From: Bacteroides neonati
Lineage (GTDB): Bacteria; Bacteroidota; Bacteroidia; Bacteroidales; Bacteroidaceae
Length of the DNA stretch: 64,000 bases
Reading direction: 5' to 3'
Assembly: GCF_000499785.1 (NCBI RefSeq)
Contig: NZ_HG726027.1
Location: 62,001-126,000 of the forward strand
The notes beneath the pieces are model-generated. The model saw only the letters and a program-made list of their open reading frames with translations, searched no databases and was not told the DNA's origin. Each line of letters begins with the position of its first letter. Within the stretch, counting starts at the first letter, position 1. This document shows, piece by piece, positions 44,344 through 52,207 of this stretch. The translations under genes were made by a program, and so were the position numbers.

Positions 44344-45774
44344 ATGATTACATTTACTTTGTGTCTGGTGGCACTTATTATAGGTTACTTTACCTATGGA
44401 CGTTTGATCGAACGCATCTTTGGTCCCGACGATCGGCAGACTCCTGCCTTGACAAAGGCCGACGGAGTAGACTATATACCCCTTCCTACCTGGAAGATCT
44501 TTATGATTCAGTTCCTTAACATAGCAGGATTGGGTCCTATTTTCGGTGCCATTATGGGAGCTAAGTTCGGAGTTTCTTCGTATCTCTGGATTGTGTTGGG
44601 AAGCATCTTTGCGGGAGCAGTACACGATTATCTGGCAGGAATGTTGTCGTTGCGGCATGGTGGCGAGAGCCTTCCGGAGATCATCGGCCGCTACCTGGGA
44701 GTGACGACCAAGCAGGTGATGCGTGGCTTTACCGTGTTGTTGATGATATTGGTAGGAGCTGTCTTTGTAGCCGGACCGGCGGGATTGCTTGCCAAGTTAA
44801 CGCCGCAGGCTCTCGATGCTACTTTCTGGATTATTGTCGTTTTCATTTACTACATACTGGCCACGATGCTACCTATCGACAAGATTATCGGTAAGATATA
44901 TCCGCTGTTTGCTGTCGCTTTGTTGTTTATGGCTGTGGGTATTGTTGTCATGCTGTATGTGCACCATCCGCCATTACCCGAGTTGTGGGACGGTTTGCAG
45001 AATACCAACCCTCAGGCAGCGGTATTGCCGATCTTTCCGATTATGTTTGTAAGCATAGCTTGCGGAGCTATTTCGGGGTTTCATGCTACGCAGAGTCCGC
45101 TGATGGCTCGTTGCATGACTTCCGAGCGTTACGGTCGTCCTGTGTTTTATGGCTCTATGATTACCGAAGGCATTGTGGCACTGATATGGGCGGCTGCGGC
45201 TACTTACTTTTTTCATGAGAACGGAATGGGTGAGAACAATGCCTCTGTCATTGTCGATTCGATCACCAAAGAGTGGTTGGGTACGGTAGGAGGAGTACTG
45301 GCTGTGCTGGGTGTGATTGCTGCACCGATCACGTCGGGCGATACGGCTTTCCGTTCGGCTCGCTTGATCGTAGCCGATTTTCTTGGGGTAGAACAAAAGA
45401 GTATTCGCCGTCGTTTGTATATTTGTATTCCTATGTTTTTGGCGGCTATCGGTTTACTGCTGTATAGTTTGCGCGATGCAGAGGGGTTCAATATGATATG
45501 GCGTTATTTTGCGTGGGTGAATCAGACACTGGCTGTATTTACGCTTTGGGCGCTTACCGTTTTTCTGACACTTGCTCGCAAACCATACATGCTGACACTG
45601 GTTCCGGCTCTGTTCATGACTGCTGTTTGCTCTACGTATATTTGCATTGCTCCCGAAGGGTTGGCTCTTTCGCAAATAACAGCTTATAGTATTGGTGGGG
45701 TGTGTACCTTGATTGCCATTGTCTGGTTTATCGTCTGGAAAAAGCGTGTGGCTAATTATCTATTATCAAAATAA
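44344..45774 (+). CDS. CstA-family (carbon starvation) transporter
   Basis: 476 residues from the ATG at 44344, chosen because a full promoter lies between the longer start (44218) and this one. About 12 membrane segments. Family motifs: DGVDYIPLPTWKIFMIQFLNIAGLGPIFGA, GAVHDYLAGMLSLRHGGESLPE, CGAISGFHATQSP and SGDTAFRSARLI. CstA/BtsT proteins take up pyruvate or peptides when carbon is short; this is a short member compared with the 701 residues of E. coli CstA. A small membrane protein gene follows after 10 bases. Confidence 0.88.
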   Translation: MITFTLCLVALIIGYFTYGRLIERIFGPDDRQTPALTKADGVDYIPLPTWKIFMIQFLNIAGLGPIFGAIMGAKFGVSSYLWIVLGSIFAGAVHDYLAGMLSLRHGGESLPEIIGRYLGVTTKQVMRGFTVLLMILVGAVFVAGPAGLLAKLTPQALDATFWIIVVFIYYILATMLPIDKIIGKIYPLFAVALLFMAVGIVVMLYVHHPPLPELWDGLQNTNPQAAVLPIFPIMFVSIACGAISGFHATQSPLMARCMTSERYGRPVFYGSMITEGIVALIWAAAATYFFHENGMGENNASVIVDSITKEWLGTVGGVLAVLGVIAAPITSGDTAFRSARLIVADFLGVEQKSIRRRLYICIPMFLAAIGLLLYSLRDAEGFNMIWRYFAWVNQTLAVFTLWALTVFLTLARKPYMLTLVPALFMTAVCSTYICIAPEGLALSQITAYSIGGVCTLIAIVWFIVWKKRVANYLLSK

Positions 45775-45784
45775 AGAAAGTTGA

Positions 45785-46015
45785 ATGAAGAAAGTAAAGA
45801 AATCAACCTGGGTTTGTACTGCCTTATTTATCTATGTTACGGCTACCGGAGCGTATCTGCTGCCACGTAATATGGAGATGGGCAACACGGAGAAATACCT
45901 GACATTGGGTGTATCTTATGTCATTGTGTTTCTGCTTTGGCTCGTGTTGAGAAAGAAGGAACAGATGCAGCGTAAGCGCAAAGAAGAGGATCATTATCGT
46001 CAATTAAAGAAATAA
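45785..46015 (+). CDS. Small two-helix membrane protein
   Basis: 76 residues, no recognised family. Two membrane segments (about 9-27 and 40-57) are followed by a highly charged Lys/Arg/Glu tail. It lies 10 bases after the CstA gene and 4 before an outer-membrane protein gene, so it is probably a cotranscribed accessory of the transporter. No function is claimed. Confidence 0.65.
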   Translation: MKKVKKSTWVCTALFIYVTATGAYLLPRNMEMGNTEKYLTLGVSYVIVFLLWLVLRKKEQMQRKRKEEDHYRQLKK

Positions 46016-46019
46016 ACGT

Positions 46020-46505
46020 ATGAAAAAAGTAGCATTAGTAATTTGCCTGTTAGTAGCTTCATTGGCTGCAAAGGCACAGTTTGAGCAAGGCAAATGGATC
46101 ATTAATCCCTCGCTGACAGGGCTCGACTTTTCGTATAGCAAAGATAATAAAGTGAAATTTGGGATTGCAGCCAAAGCCGGTACATTCCTGGTAGACGGCG
46201 TTGCCTTGATGGTAGAAGCCGGTGCGGACTGGAGCAAGCCGGTCGATGCGTATACGCTGGGAACCGGTGTGCGTTACTACTTCAATAGCACGGGCGTATA
46301 TCTGGGTGGAGGTCTCGATCTGAACCGCTTTCGCTGGAAAGGTGGCGAGCATTTAACCGAATGGGGATTGGGAATCGAAGCAGGATATGCTTATTTTCTA
46401 TCCCGGACAGTGACTGTGGAGCCGGCAGTGTATTATAAATGGCGTTTCAATGATAGCGACCTGTCGAAGTTCGGTGTAAAGATCGGTTTCGGGTTTTACT
46501 TCTAA
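46020..46505 (+). CDS. Small outer-membrane beta-barrel protein
   Basis: 161 residues. Signal peptide at 1-19 (LVICLLVASLAAKA). The rest alternates aromatic and polar residues as in eight-strand OmpX/OmpA-like barrels (FSYSKDNKVKFGIAAKAG, YTLGTGVRYYF, VYLGGGLDLNRF) and ends in FGFYF with a C-terminal Phe, the usual outer-membrane insertion signal. It is the third gene of the CstA transcript and is followed by a long hairpin. Confidence 0.75.
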   Translation: MKKVALVICLLVASLAAKAQFEQGKWIINPSLTGLDFSYSKDNKVKFGIAAKAGTFLVDGVALMVEAGADWSKPVDAYTLGTGVRYYFNSTGVYLGGGLDLNRFRWKGGEHLTEWGLGIEAGYAYFLSRTVTVEPAVYYKWRFNDSDLSKFGVKIGFGFYF

Positions 46506-46523
46506 GTCACCATATCAGGTTTT

Positions 46524-46608
46524 ATTCACCGCAGAGTACACAGAGGGCACAGAGGTTATTAAGTTAGTTAATAGACCCTCTGTGCCCTCTGTGTACTCTG
46601 TGGTGAAT
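46524..46608. terminator. Long 32-bp inverted repeat between the convergent OMP and uvrA genes
   Basis: Arms 46524-46555 and 46577-46608 match at 31 of 32 positions, the exception being a G-U pair, around a 21-base loop. The arms contain short repeats of CACAGAGG type (GAGTACACAGAGGGCACAGAGG). It lies 18 bases after the barrel gene stop and 7 before the uvrA stop. It can end both transcripts; the sequence resembles a mobile palindromic repeat. Confidence 0.7.
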
Positions 46609-46615
46609 CCCCAAT

Positions 46616-49384
46616 TTATAGCTTCTCTTTCAAGAATTGGCCGGTATAGCTTTCTTTGCACTGAGCCACCTCTTCGGGTGTGCCCGTTGCTACGATATAT
46701 CCTCCTTTGTCGCCTCCGTCGGGACCCAGATCAATGATGTGGTCGGCACATTTAATCACATCCATATTATGTTCGATGATCACGATGGTGTGTCCGCGTC
46801 GTAACAGGGCATCAAAAGCATCCTGTAGCTTACGGATATCATGAAAATGAAGCCCTGTGGTGGGTTCATCAAAGATAAATAAGGTAGGGTCTGCTTTCTC
46901 TTGGCTAAGATAGAAGGCCAGCTTTACCCGTTGATTCTCACCACCGGAGAGTGTAGACGAGGATTGTCCTAGTTTAATGTATCCCAACCCGACATCCTGT
47001 AGTGGAATCAGTTTCTTGATGATTTTCTTTTGCCCGTGTTCGGTGAAGAACTCGACTGCTTGATTAACGGTCATCTCCAATACATCGTAGATATTCTTAT
47101 CGTGGAACTTTACCTCCAGGGTATCTGCTTTAAAGCGTTTGCCGTGGCACGATTCACACTCCAATACCAGATCGGCCATGAACTGCATCTCGACAGTGAT
47201 GGTTCCATCGCCCTTACACTCTTCACAGCGTCCGCCTTCGCTATTGAAGCTGAAGTGTCCGGCCGTGTAGCCCATCTGCTTGGCCAGAGGTTGTTCGGCC
47301 CATAACTTACGAATTTCGTCGTACGCTTTGATATAGGTCACGGGGTTCGAACGGGATGATTTACCAATGGGGTTCTGATCGACAAACTCTACATTGCGCA
47401 GGTTGCGGATATCTCCACCGATGGATACAAATTCTCCCGGGCGATCACTACATTCGTCCAGCTCCCGCTTCAGTGCCCGATAGAAGATATCGCGTACCAG
47501 GGTACTTTTGCCCGATCCGGAAACGCCGGTTACTACGGTCATTACGTTGAGGGGGATCCGTACATCGACTCCTTTGAGGTTGTTTTCCCGGGCTCCGGTC
47601 AGTTCGATATAATTGTTCCAAGGGCGTCTGTGCAGAGGTACGGGAATTTCTTCCTCGCCCAACAGATAACGTACTGTGTGGCTGTTGCTTCCTTTACTCA
47701 GGTCTTTCATATCACCCTGATACACTACCTCTCCGCCAAGACGTCCTGCATTGGGGCCGATATCGATAATATAATCGGCCGCACGAATAATCTCCTCATC
47801 ATGTTCTACCACGACTACGGTATTGCCCAACGATTGTAGCTGGCGCAGTACGTGTATCAACCGATCGGTATCGCGGCTGTGCAATCCGATACTCGGTTCG
47901 TCGAGAATATACAGACTACCTACCAAACTACTACCCAATGAGGTAGCCAGGTTGATACGTTGACTCTCTCCACCCGAAAGAGAGTTGCTTAGACGGTTCA
48001 GTGTGAGATATCCCAGACCCACGTCGAGCAGAAACTGTATGCGGCTATTTAGTTCGAGCAGAATACGTCGAGCCACTGCGGTGTCGTGTGCGTCCAGCTC
48101 CAGTGCCTGAAAGAAGCGTTGCAGTTCGGTGATGGGTAGGTCGACCAGTTCGGATATGCTTCGTCCGCCTACGCGTACATAACTCGCTTCGGGCTTTAAC
48201 CGGGTTCCGTGACAGACCGGGCAAAGGGTTTTGCCACGATAACGTGCCAGCATTACCCGGTTCTGTATCTTGTACTGCCCCTCTTCCAGCATTTTGAAGA
48301 ACTGGTTGATTCCTTCGAAATATTTAGTTCCTTTCCACAGCATCTGCCGCTGTTCTTCGGTGAGCTCAAAGTAAGGTGTAAAGATAGGTAAACCGGCTTT
48401 TTCGGCTCCTCGTATTACCATGTCTTTCCATTCGCCCATCTTTTCACCGCGCCAGCAAACCACTGCACCATCGTAGATGGAGAGCGAACGGTTGGGTACC
48501 ACCAGGTGTTCATCAATACCAATGACCTTACCGAATCCTTCGCATGCAGGGCACGCCCCGATGGGAGAGTTGAACGAGAACATCTGATCGCTCGGTTCCT
48601 CGAAAACCATGCCATCGGCCTCAAACTTATTGCTAAAGGTATAGAGTTTTGTAGTACCGTCTGTTTCGTAAAAGCGAAGCATGCAGGTACCCGCGCCTTC
48701 GTACATGGCTGTTTCGGCCGAATCGGTAAGACGACTGATGGCATCTTTGCTCGTCCCCACCGTCATACGGTCAACCAGAAGGTAGACCACATCGTTTTTG
48801 CCCGGCTTGTATTCGTCGATGCGAACCATCTCTCCATTGACTTCGAGCCGGTTGAATCCTTGTTTCAGGTCAATCTCCAACTGCTGCTGCAGGTTTCTGT
48901 CTTCGTGTAGTAAGATCGGCGTTAATACGGTATAGCGTGTCCCTTCCGGGTAGGAAAGCATGGTGTTGACGATGTCTTCTGTGGAGTGCTTGCGAACTTC
49001 CAACCCGCTTATGGGGCTGAATGTTTTGCCTACCCGCGCATACAGTAAGCGTAGGTATTCGTAAATCTCGGTTGAGGTACCGACGGTAGAACGGGGATTA
49101 CGGCTGTTTACCTTTTGCTCAATGGCGATAGCCGGGGGAATTCCTTTGATAAAATCGCATTCGGGTTTACTCATTCGCCCCAAGAACTGGCGGGCATAAC
49201 TACTGAGGCTCTCTACGTAGCGTCGTTGCCCTTCGGCGTAAAGAGTATCAAAGGCTAGTGACGACTTGCCCGAACCGGAGAGTCCGGTAATCACGACAAG
49301 TTTGTTGCGGGGAATGTCTACGTCAATATTCTTAAGGTTGTTCACCCGGGCTCCTTTGATTGATATATGGTTGCTTTCTGACAT
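46616..49384 (-). CDS. uvrA: Excinuclease ABC subunit A
   Basis: 922 residues. UvrA is the DNA-damage-sensing ATPase of nucleotide excision repair and loads UvrB. Both ABC modules are present: Walker A GLSGSGKSS near residue 34 and GVSGSGKST in the second half, with signatures NSLSGGESQRINL and STLSGGENQRVKL. Zinc-binding pairs are CPACEGFG, CPVCHGTRL and CEECKGDG with CESCHGKRF. The length is near the roughly 940 of other UvrA proteins. It is divergent from a GHL10 gene, with promoter elements for each in between. Confidence 0.97.
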   Translation of the reverse strand: MSESNHISIKGARVNNLKNIDVDIPRNKLVVITGLSGSGKSSLAFDTLYAEGQRRYVESLSSYARQFLGRMSKPECDFIKGIPPAIAIEQKVNSRNPRSTVGTSTEIYEYLRLLYARVGKTFSPISGLEVRKHSTEDIVNTMLSYPEGTRYTVLTPILLHEDRNLQQQLEIDLKQGFNRLEVNGEMVRIDEYKPGKNDVVYLLVDRMTVGTSKDAISRLTDSAETAMYEGAGTCMLRFYETDGTTKLYTFSNKFEADGMVFEEPSDQMFSFNSPIGACPACEGFGKVIGIDEHLVVPNRSLSIYDGAVVCWRGEKMGEWKDMVIRGAEKAGLPIFTPYFELTEEQRQMLWKGTKYFEGINQFFKMLEEGQYKIQNRVMLARYRGKTLCPVCHGTRLKPEASYVRVGGRSISELVDLPITELQRFFQALELDAHDTAVARRILLELNSRIQFLLDVGLGYLTLNRLSNSLSGGESQRINLATSLGSSLVGSLYILDEPSIGLHSRDTDRLIHVLRQLQSLGNTVVVVEHDEEIIRAADYIIDIGPNAGRLGGEVVYQGDMKDLSKGSNSHTVRYLLGEEEIPVPLHRRPWNNYIELTGARENNLKGVDVRIPLNVMTVVTGVSGSGKSTLVRDIFYRALKRELDECSDRPGEFVSIGGDIRNLRNVEFVDQNPIGKSSRSNPVTYIKAYDEIRKLWAEQPLAKQMGYTAGHFSFNSEGGRCEECKGDGTITVEMQFMADLVLECESCHGKRFKADTLEVKFHDKNIYDVLEMTVNQAVEFFTEHGQKKIIKKLIPLQDVGLGYIKLGQSSSTLSGGENQRVKLAFYLSQEKADPTLFIFDEPTTGLHFHDIRKLQDAFDALLRRGHTIVIIEHNMDVIKCADHIIDLGPDGGDKGGYIVATGTPEEVAQCKESYTGQFLKEKL

Positions 49385-49412
49385 AAATATGCTCCTTTTT
49401 TATGATAGTCGG

Positions 49413-49420
49413 CAAAGGTA
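49413..49420 (-). promoter_or_regulatory. -7 element (TACCTTTG) before uvrA
   Basis: Minus-strand TAnnTTTG match 28 bases before the uvrA start. The -33 element is unclear. Confidence 0.5.
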
Positions 49421-49436
49421 ACAATTTTATTTGTAT

Positions 49437-49444
49437 TATCTTTG
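49437..49444 (+). promoter_or_regulatory. -7 element (TATCTTTG) before the second GHL10 gene
   Basis: Plus-strand TAnnTTTG match 32 bases before the ATG at 49477; supports that start over the longer frame from 49402. Confidence 0.5.
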
Positions 49445-49476
49445 TGGCCAATATTATAGATTGCGAACAAATACTT

Positions 49477-50985
49477 ATGAATCTGAAAAACTTTATTTTC
49501 TTGCTGTCTCTCCTCTTTAGCATAGGGGTAGGAGCACAGACCATGCCTAGTCAATTGGCACCTAAGCGTGAGTTTCGCGCTGCATGGATACAGGCGGTAA
49601 ACGGACAATTTCGAGGAATGCCTACCGAAAAGCTAAAGCAAACACTGATTGAACAGTTAAATTCACTGCAAGGTGCCGGTATCAATGCCATTATTTTTCA
49701 GGTACGGCCGGAGGCAGATGCGCTTTATGCTTCGTCGATAGAGCCTTGGAGTCGTTTCTTAACCGGCACACAGGGTCAGGCACCTTCGCCTTACTGGGAT
49801 CCGATGCAGTTTATGATCGACGAGTGTCATAAACGGGGAATGGAGTTTCACGCCTGGATCAATCCATATCGTGTGAAGACGAATTTGAGTAGCACCCTGT
49901 CTCCCGATCATCTGTACAATACGCATCCCGAATGGTTTGTGACGTACAACAACCAGCTTTACTTTGACCCGGCTCTTCCCGAGAGCCGTCGCCATATCTG
50001 CACTGTCATTACCGATATTCTTTCTCGTTATGATGTGGATGCAATCCATATGGATGATTATTTCTATCCTTATCCGGCACCGGGCAAAGATTTTCCGGAT
50101 GATGCCAGCTTTGCTCGTTACGGCGGCGGATTCAGCAACAAAGCCGATTGGCGCAGAAGCAATGTGAATATTCTTATTAAGAAGATTCATGAAACCATTC
50201 GTGAGGCAAAGCCTTGGGTGAAGTTCGGAATCTCTCCTTTCGGTATCTATCGTAATGAAAAAACAGATCCGTTGGGAAGCAAAACCAATGGGCTCCAAAA
50301 TTACGATGATCTATACGCCGATGTGCTTCTTTGGGCACGTGAGGGGTGGATTGACTACAATATTCCACAAATCTACTGGGAGATTGGACATTCGCGTGCC
50401 GATTATGAGACCTTGGTCAAGTGGTGGGCAAAGAACTCTGAGAATCGTCCACTCTTTATTGGACAGTCAGTGATGAATACGGTGGAACATGCCGATCCTA
50501 TCTATCCGTCGATGAACCAGTTGCCTCGCAAGATGGCTTTGCAGCGTGCTTATCAGACGATTGGAGGTAGTTGCCAATGGCCTGCCAGTGCTGTGGTCGA
50601 GAATGCCGGTAAATATCGTGACGCTTTGGTGCAGGAGTATCACAAATATCCGGCGTTGGTTCCGGTATTTGACTTTATGGACAATGAAGCTCCCGATAAG
50701 GTTCGAAAAGTGAAAGGTGTTTGGACAGCTGATGGCTATATGCTCTTCTGGACGGCTCCCAAAGCTAAGGATGAGATGGATAAAGCGGTGCAATACGTTG
50801 TTTATCGTTTTGATTCCGGAGAGAAAGTGAATGTCGAAGATCCTTCGCACATTGTAGCCATTACCCGTGATACCTTCTATAAGCTTCCTTATCAAGATGG
50901 AAAGAAGAAATATCGGTATGTAGTAACGGCACTTGATAGAATACACAATGAATCAAAATCGGTTAGCAAGAAGATAAAGTTGTAA
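49477..50985 (+). CDS. Exported GHL10 (DUF187) family glycoside-hydrolase-like protein
   Basis: 502 residues from the ATG at 49477, which gives a signal peptide (FIFLLSLLFSIGVGAQ) and lies just after a promoter element. The GHL10 barrel has EFRAAWIQAVNG, NAIIFQVRPEADALYAS, ECHKRGMEFHAWINPYR and IHMDDYFYPYP. The C-terminal 100 residues are fibronectin type III-like (ADGYMLFWTAPKAK). It is a paralogue of the gene at 42769-44226. The second catalytic motif region DYNIPQIYWEIGH is well conserved. Probable surface or periplasmic glycan hydrolase; no substrate known. Confidence 0.83.
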   Translation: MNLKNFIFLLSLLFSIGVGAQTMPSQLAPKREFRAAWIQAVNGQFRGMPTEKLKQTLIEQLNSLQGAGINAIIFQVRPEADALYASSIEPWSRFLTGTQGQAPSPYWDPMQFMIDECHKRGMEFHAWINPYRVKTNLSSTLSPDHLYNTHPEWFVTYNNQLYFDPALPESRRHICTVITDILSRYDVDAIHMDDYFYPYPAPGKDFPDDASFARYGGGFSNKADWRRSNVNILIKKIHETIREAKPWVKFGISPFGIYRNEKTDPLGSKTNGLQNYDDLYADVLLWAREGWIDYNIPQIYWEIGHSRADYETLVKWWAKNSENRPLFIGQSVMNTVEHADPIYPSMNQLPRKMALQRAYQTIGGSCQWPASAVVENAGKYRDALVQEYHKYPALVPVFDFMDNEAPDKVRKVKGVWTADGYMLFWTAPKAKDEMDKAVQYVVYRFDSGEKVNVEDPSHIVAITRDTFYKLPYQDGKKKYRYVVTALDRIHNESKSVSKKIKL

Positions 50986-51014
50986 ACTTTATAACAATAG
51001 CCATTAAAAAGAAG

Positions 51015-51053
51015 GAGCTTAAAAACGGGTAATAACCACTCGTTTTTAAGCTC
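51015..51053. terminator. Terminator between GHL10 and chromate transporter genes
   Basis: GAGCTTAAAAACG (51015-51027) pairs exactly with 51041-51053 around a 13-base loop, with T- and A-runs in both strands. It lies between convergent genes and can serve both. Confidence 0.8.
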
Positions 51054-51076
51054 TTTCTTGTATAAGGTAACTTTTG

Positions 51077-51625
51077 TTAGTAAAGCAATAGACCGGCTAT
51101 ACCACAAGCGACGATGATGAGAATAGGATTGATGCGAAATTTGCGTGTACCAATAAATGCAATCAAAAAGAGGATAACACTCACAACGAATGAGTACATA
51201 TCGGTCGAGGGTGAACCAAAGTTTTCCGTATTCATTAATACCAAAGCAGCCGATGCGAGTAGGCCTACAACTGCCGGTCGTAGTCCTTTGAAAACAGACT
51301 CAACTGTGGGATGTTTTTGATACTTTAAAAAGAATTTACTGATTGTCAGCATTAAGATAAAGGAAGGAAGTATCACCGCAAAAGTAGCGATGACAGATCC
51401 CCATACATTCCCACTGGCTGTATAGCCTACATAGGTTGCTGCATTGATACCGATAGGTCCCGGTGTCATTTGGCTAATGGCCACGATGTCGGTAAACTCT
51501 TGCGAACTGAGCCACCCGTATTGTGTTACCACCTCGCCCTGAATCATGGAAAGCATAGCATATCCGCCTCCGAAGCCAAAGAGCCCTATTTTGAAGAAAG
51601 TATAGAAGAGTTGAAGATAAAGCAT
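51077..51625 (-). CDS. Short-chain chromate transporter (ChrA), second of pair
   Basis: 182 residues, a single CHR domain with about six membrane segments. Motifs: FGFGGGYAMLSMIQ near the N-terminus and MTPGPIGINAATYVGY. Short-chain ChrA proteins work as heterodimers of two half-length subunits; the partner is encoded 26 bases upstream. They export chromate in known cases, but in gut anaerobes the natural substrate is unclear. Confidence 0.9.
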   Translation of the reverse strand: MLYLQLFYTFFKIGLFGFGGGYAMLSMIQGEVVTQYGWLSSQEFTDIVAISQMTPGPIGINAATYVGYTASGNVWGSVIATFAVILPSFILMLTISKFFLKYQKHPTVESVFKGLRPAVVGLLASAALVLMNTENFGSPSTDMYSFVVSVILFLIAFIGTRKFRINPILIIVACGIAGLLLY

Positions 51626-51651
51626 GAGGTAGATGAGTTAAAGGTTATAGG

Positions 51652-52194
51652 TTACGAAAAGTATGAACTGATTTTTCCCCAAAGAAAGCCTCCAACGCCT
51701 GCACCTATGATAATCCAGATAGGCGAGAAGCCCATAAGCCAAATAAGAAGAGCCGATACTACCGGAATCCAAAGCGTATAACGATTAATCCGAGCCGACT
51801 TTGCCATGCCGAATGTTGGTGCTGCTATCAAAGCTACAACAGCCGGACGGATACCTTTGAAAATACACTCGACCGTATGATTATCTTGAAAGCGATGAAA
51901 GAATAAAGCAATAGAGAGTATAATCAGAAATGAGGGTAATACAGTACCCAATGCTGTGATGATACTACCGAAAATACCGCGAAGTTTGTATCCGATAAAG
52001 ATAGAAATATTGACTGCCAAAATACCTGGTGCTGATTGAGATATGGCAAGCAGATCGATGAAATCACTTTGCGAAATCCATTTACGTTTGGTCACAATCT
52101 CATTCTCTATTAGTGGTACCATAGCATATCCCCCACCAATGGTGAAAGCTCCTATTTTAAAGAAGATACCAAATGCCTCAATGTATATATTCAT
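51652..52194 (-). CDS. Short-chain chromate transporter (ChrA), first of pair
   Basis: 180 residues from the ATG at 52194. A longer in-frame extension would run back into the hybrid sensor gene, so the short start is used and it begins with a normal membrane helix (YIEAFGIFFKIGAFTIGGGYAM). CHR motifs GGGYAMVPLIENEIV and SAPGILAVNISIFIGY are present. It starts 13 bases after the hybrid two-component gene stop and precedes the second ChrA by 26 bases, so the three are likely one transcript. Confidence 0.88.
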   Translation of the reverse strand: MNIYIEAFGIFFKIGAFTIGGGYAMVPLIENEIVTKRKWISQSDFIDLLAISQSAPGILAVNISIFIGYKLRGIFGSIITALGTVLPSFLIILSIALFFHRFQDNHTVECIFKGIRPAVVALIAAPTFGMAKSARINRYTLWIPVVSALLIWLMGFSPIWIIIGAGVGGFLWGKISSYFS

Positions 52195-52207
52195 GATATT
52201 GTTATAT

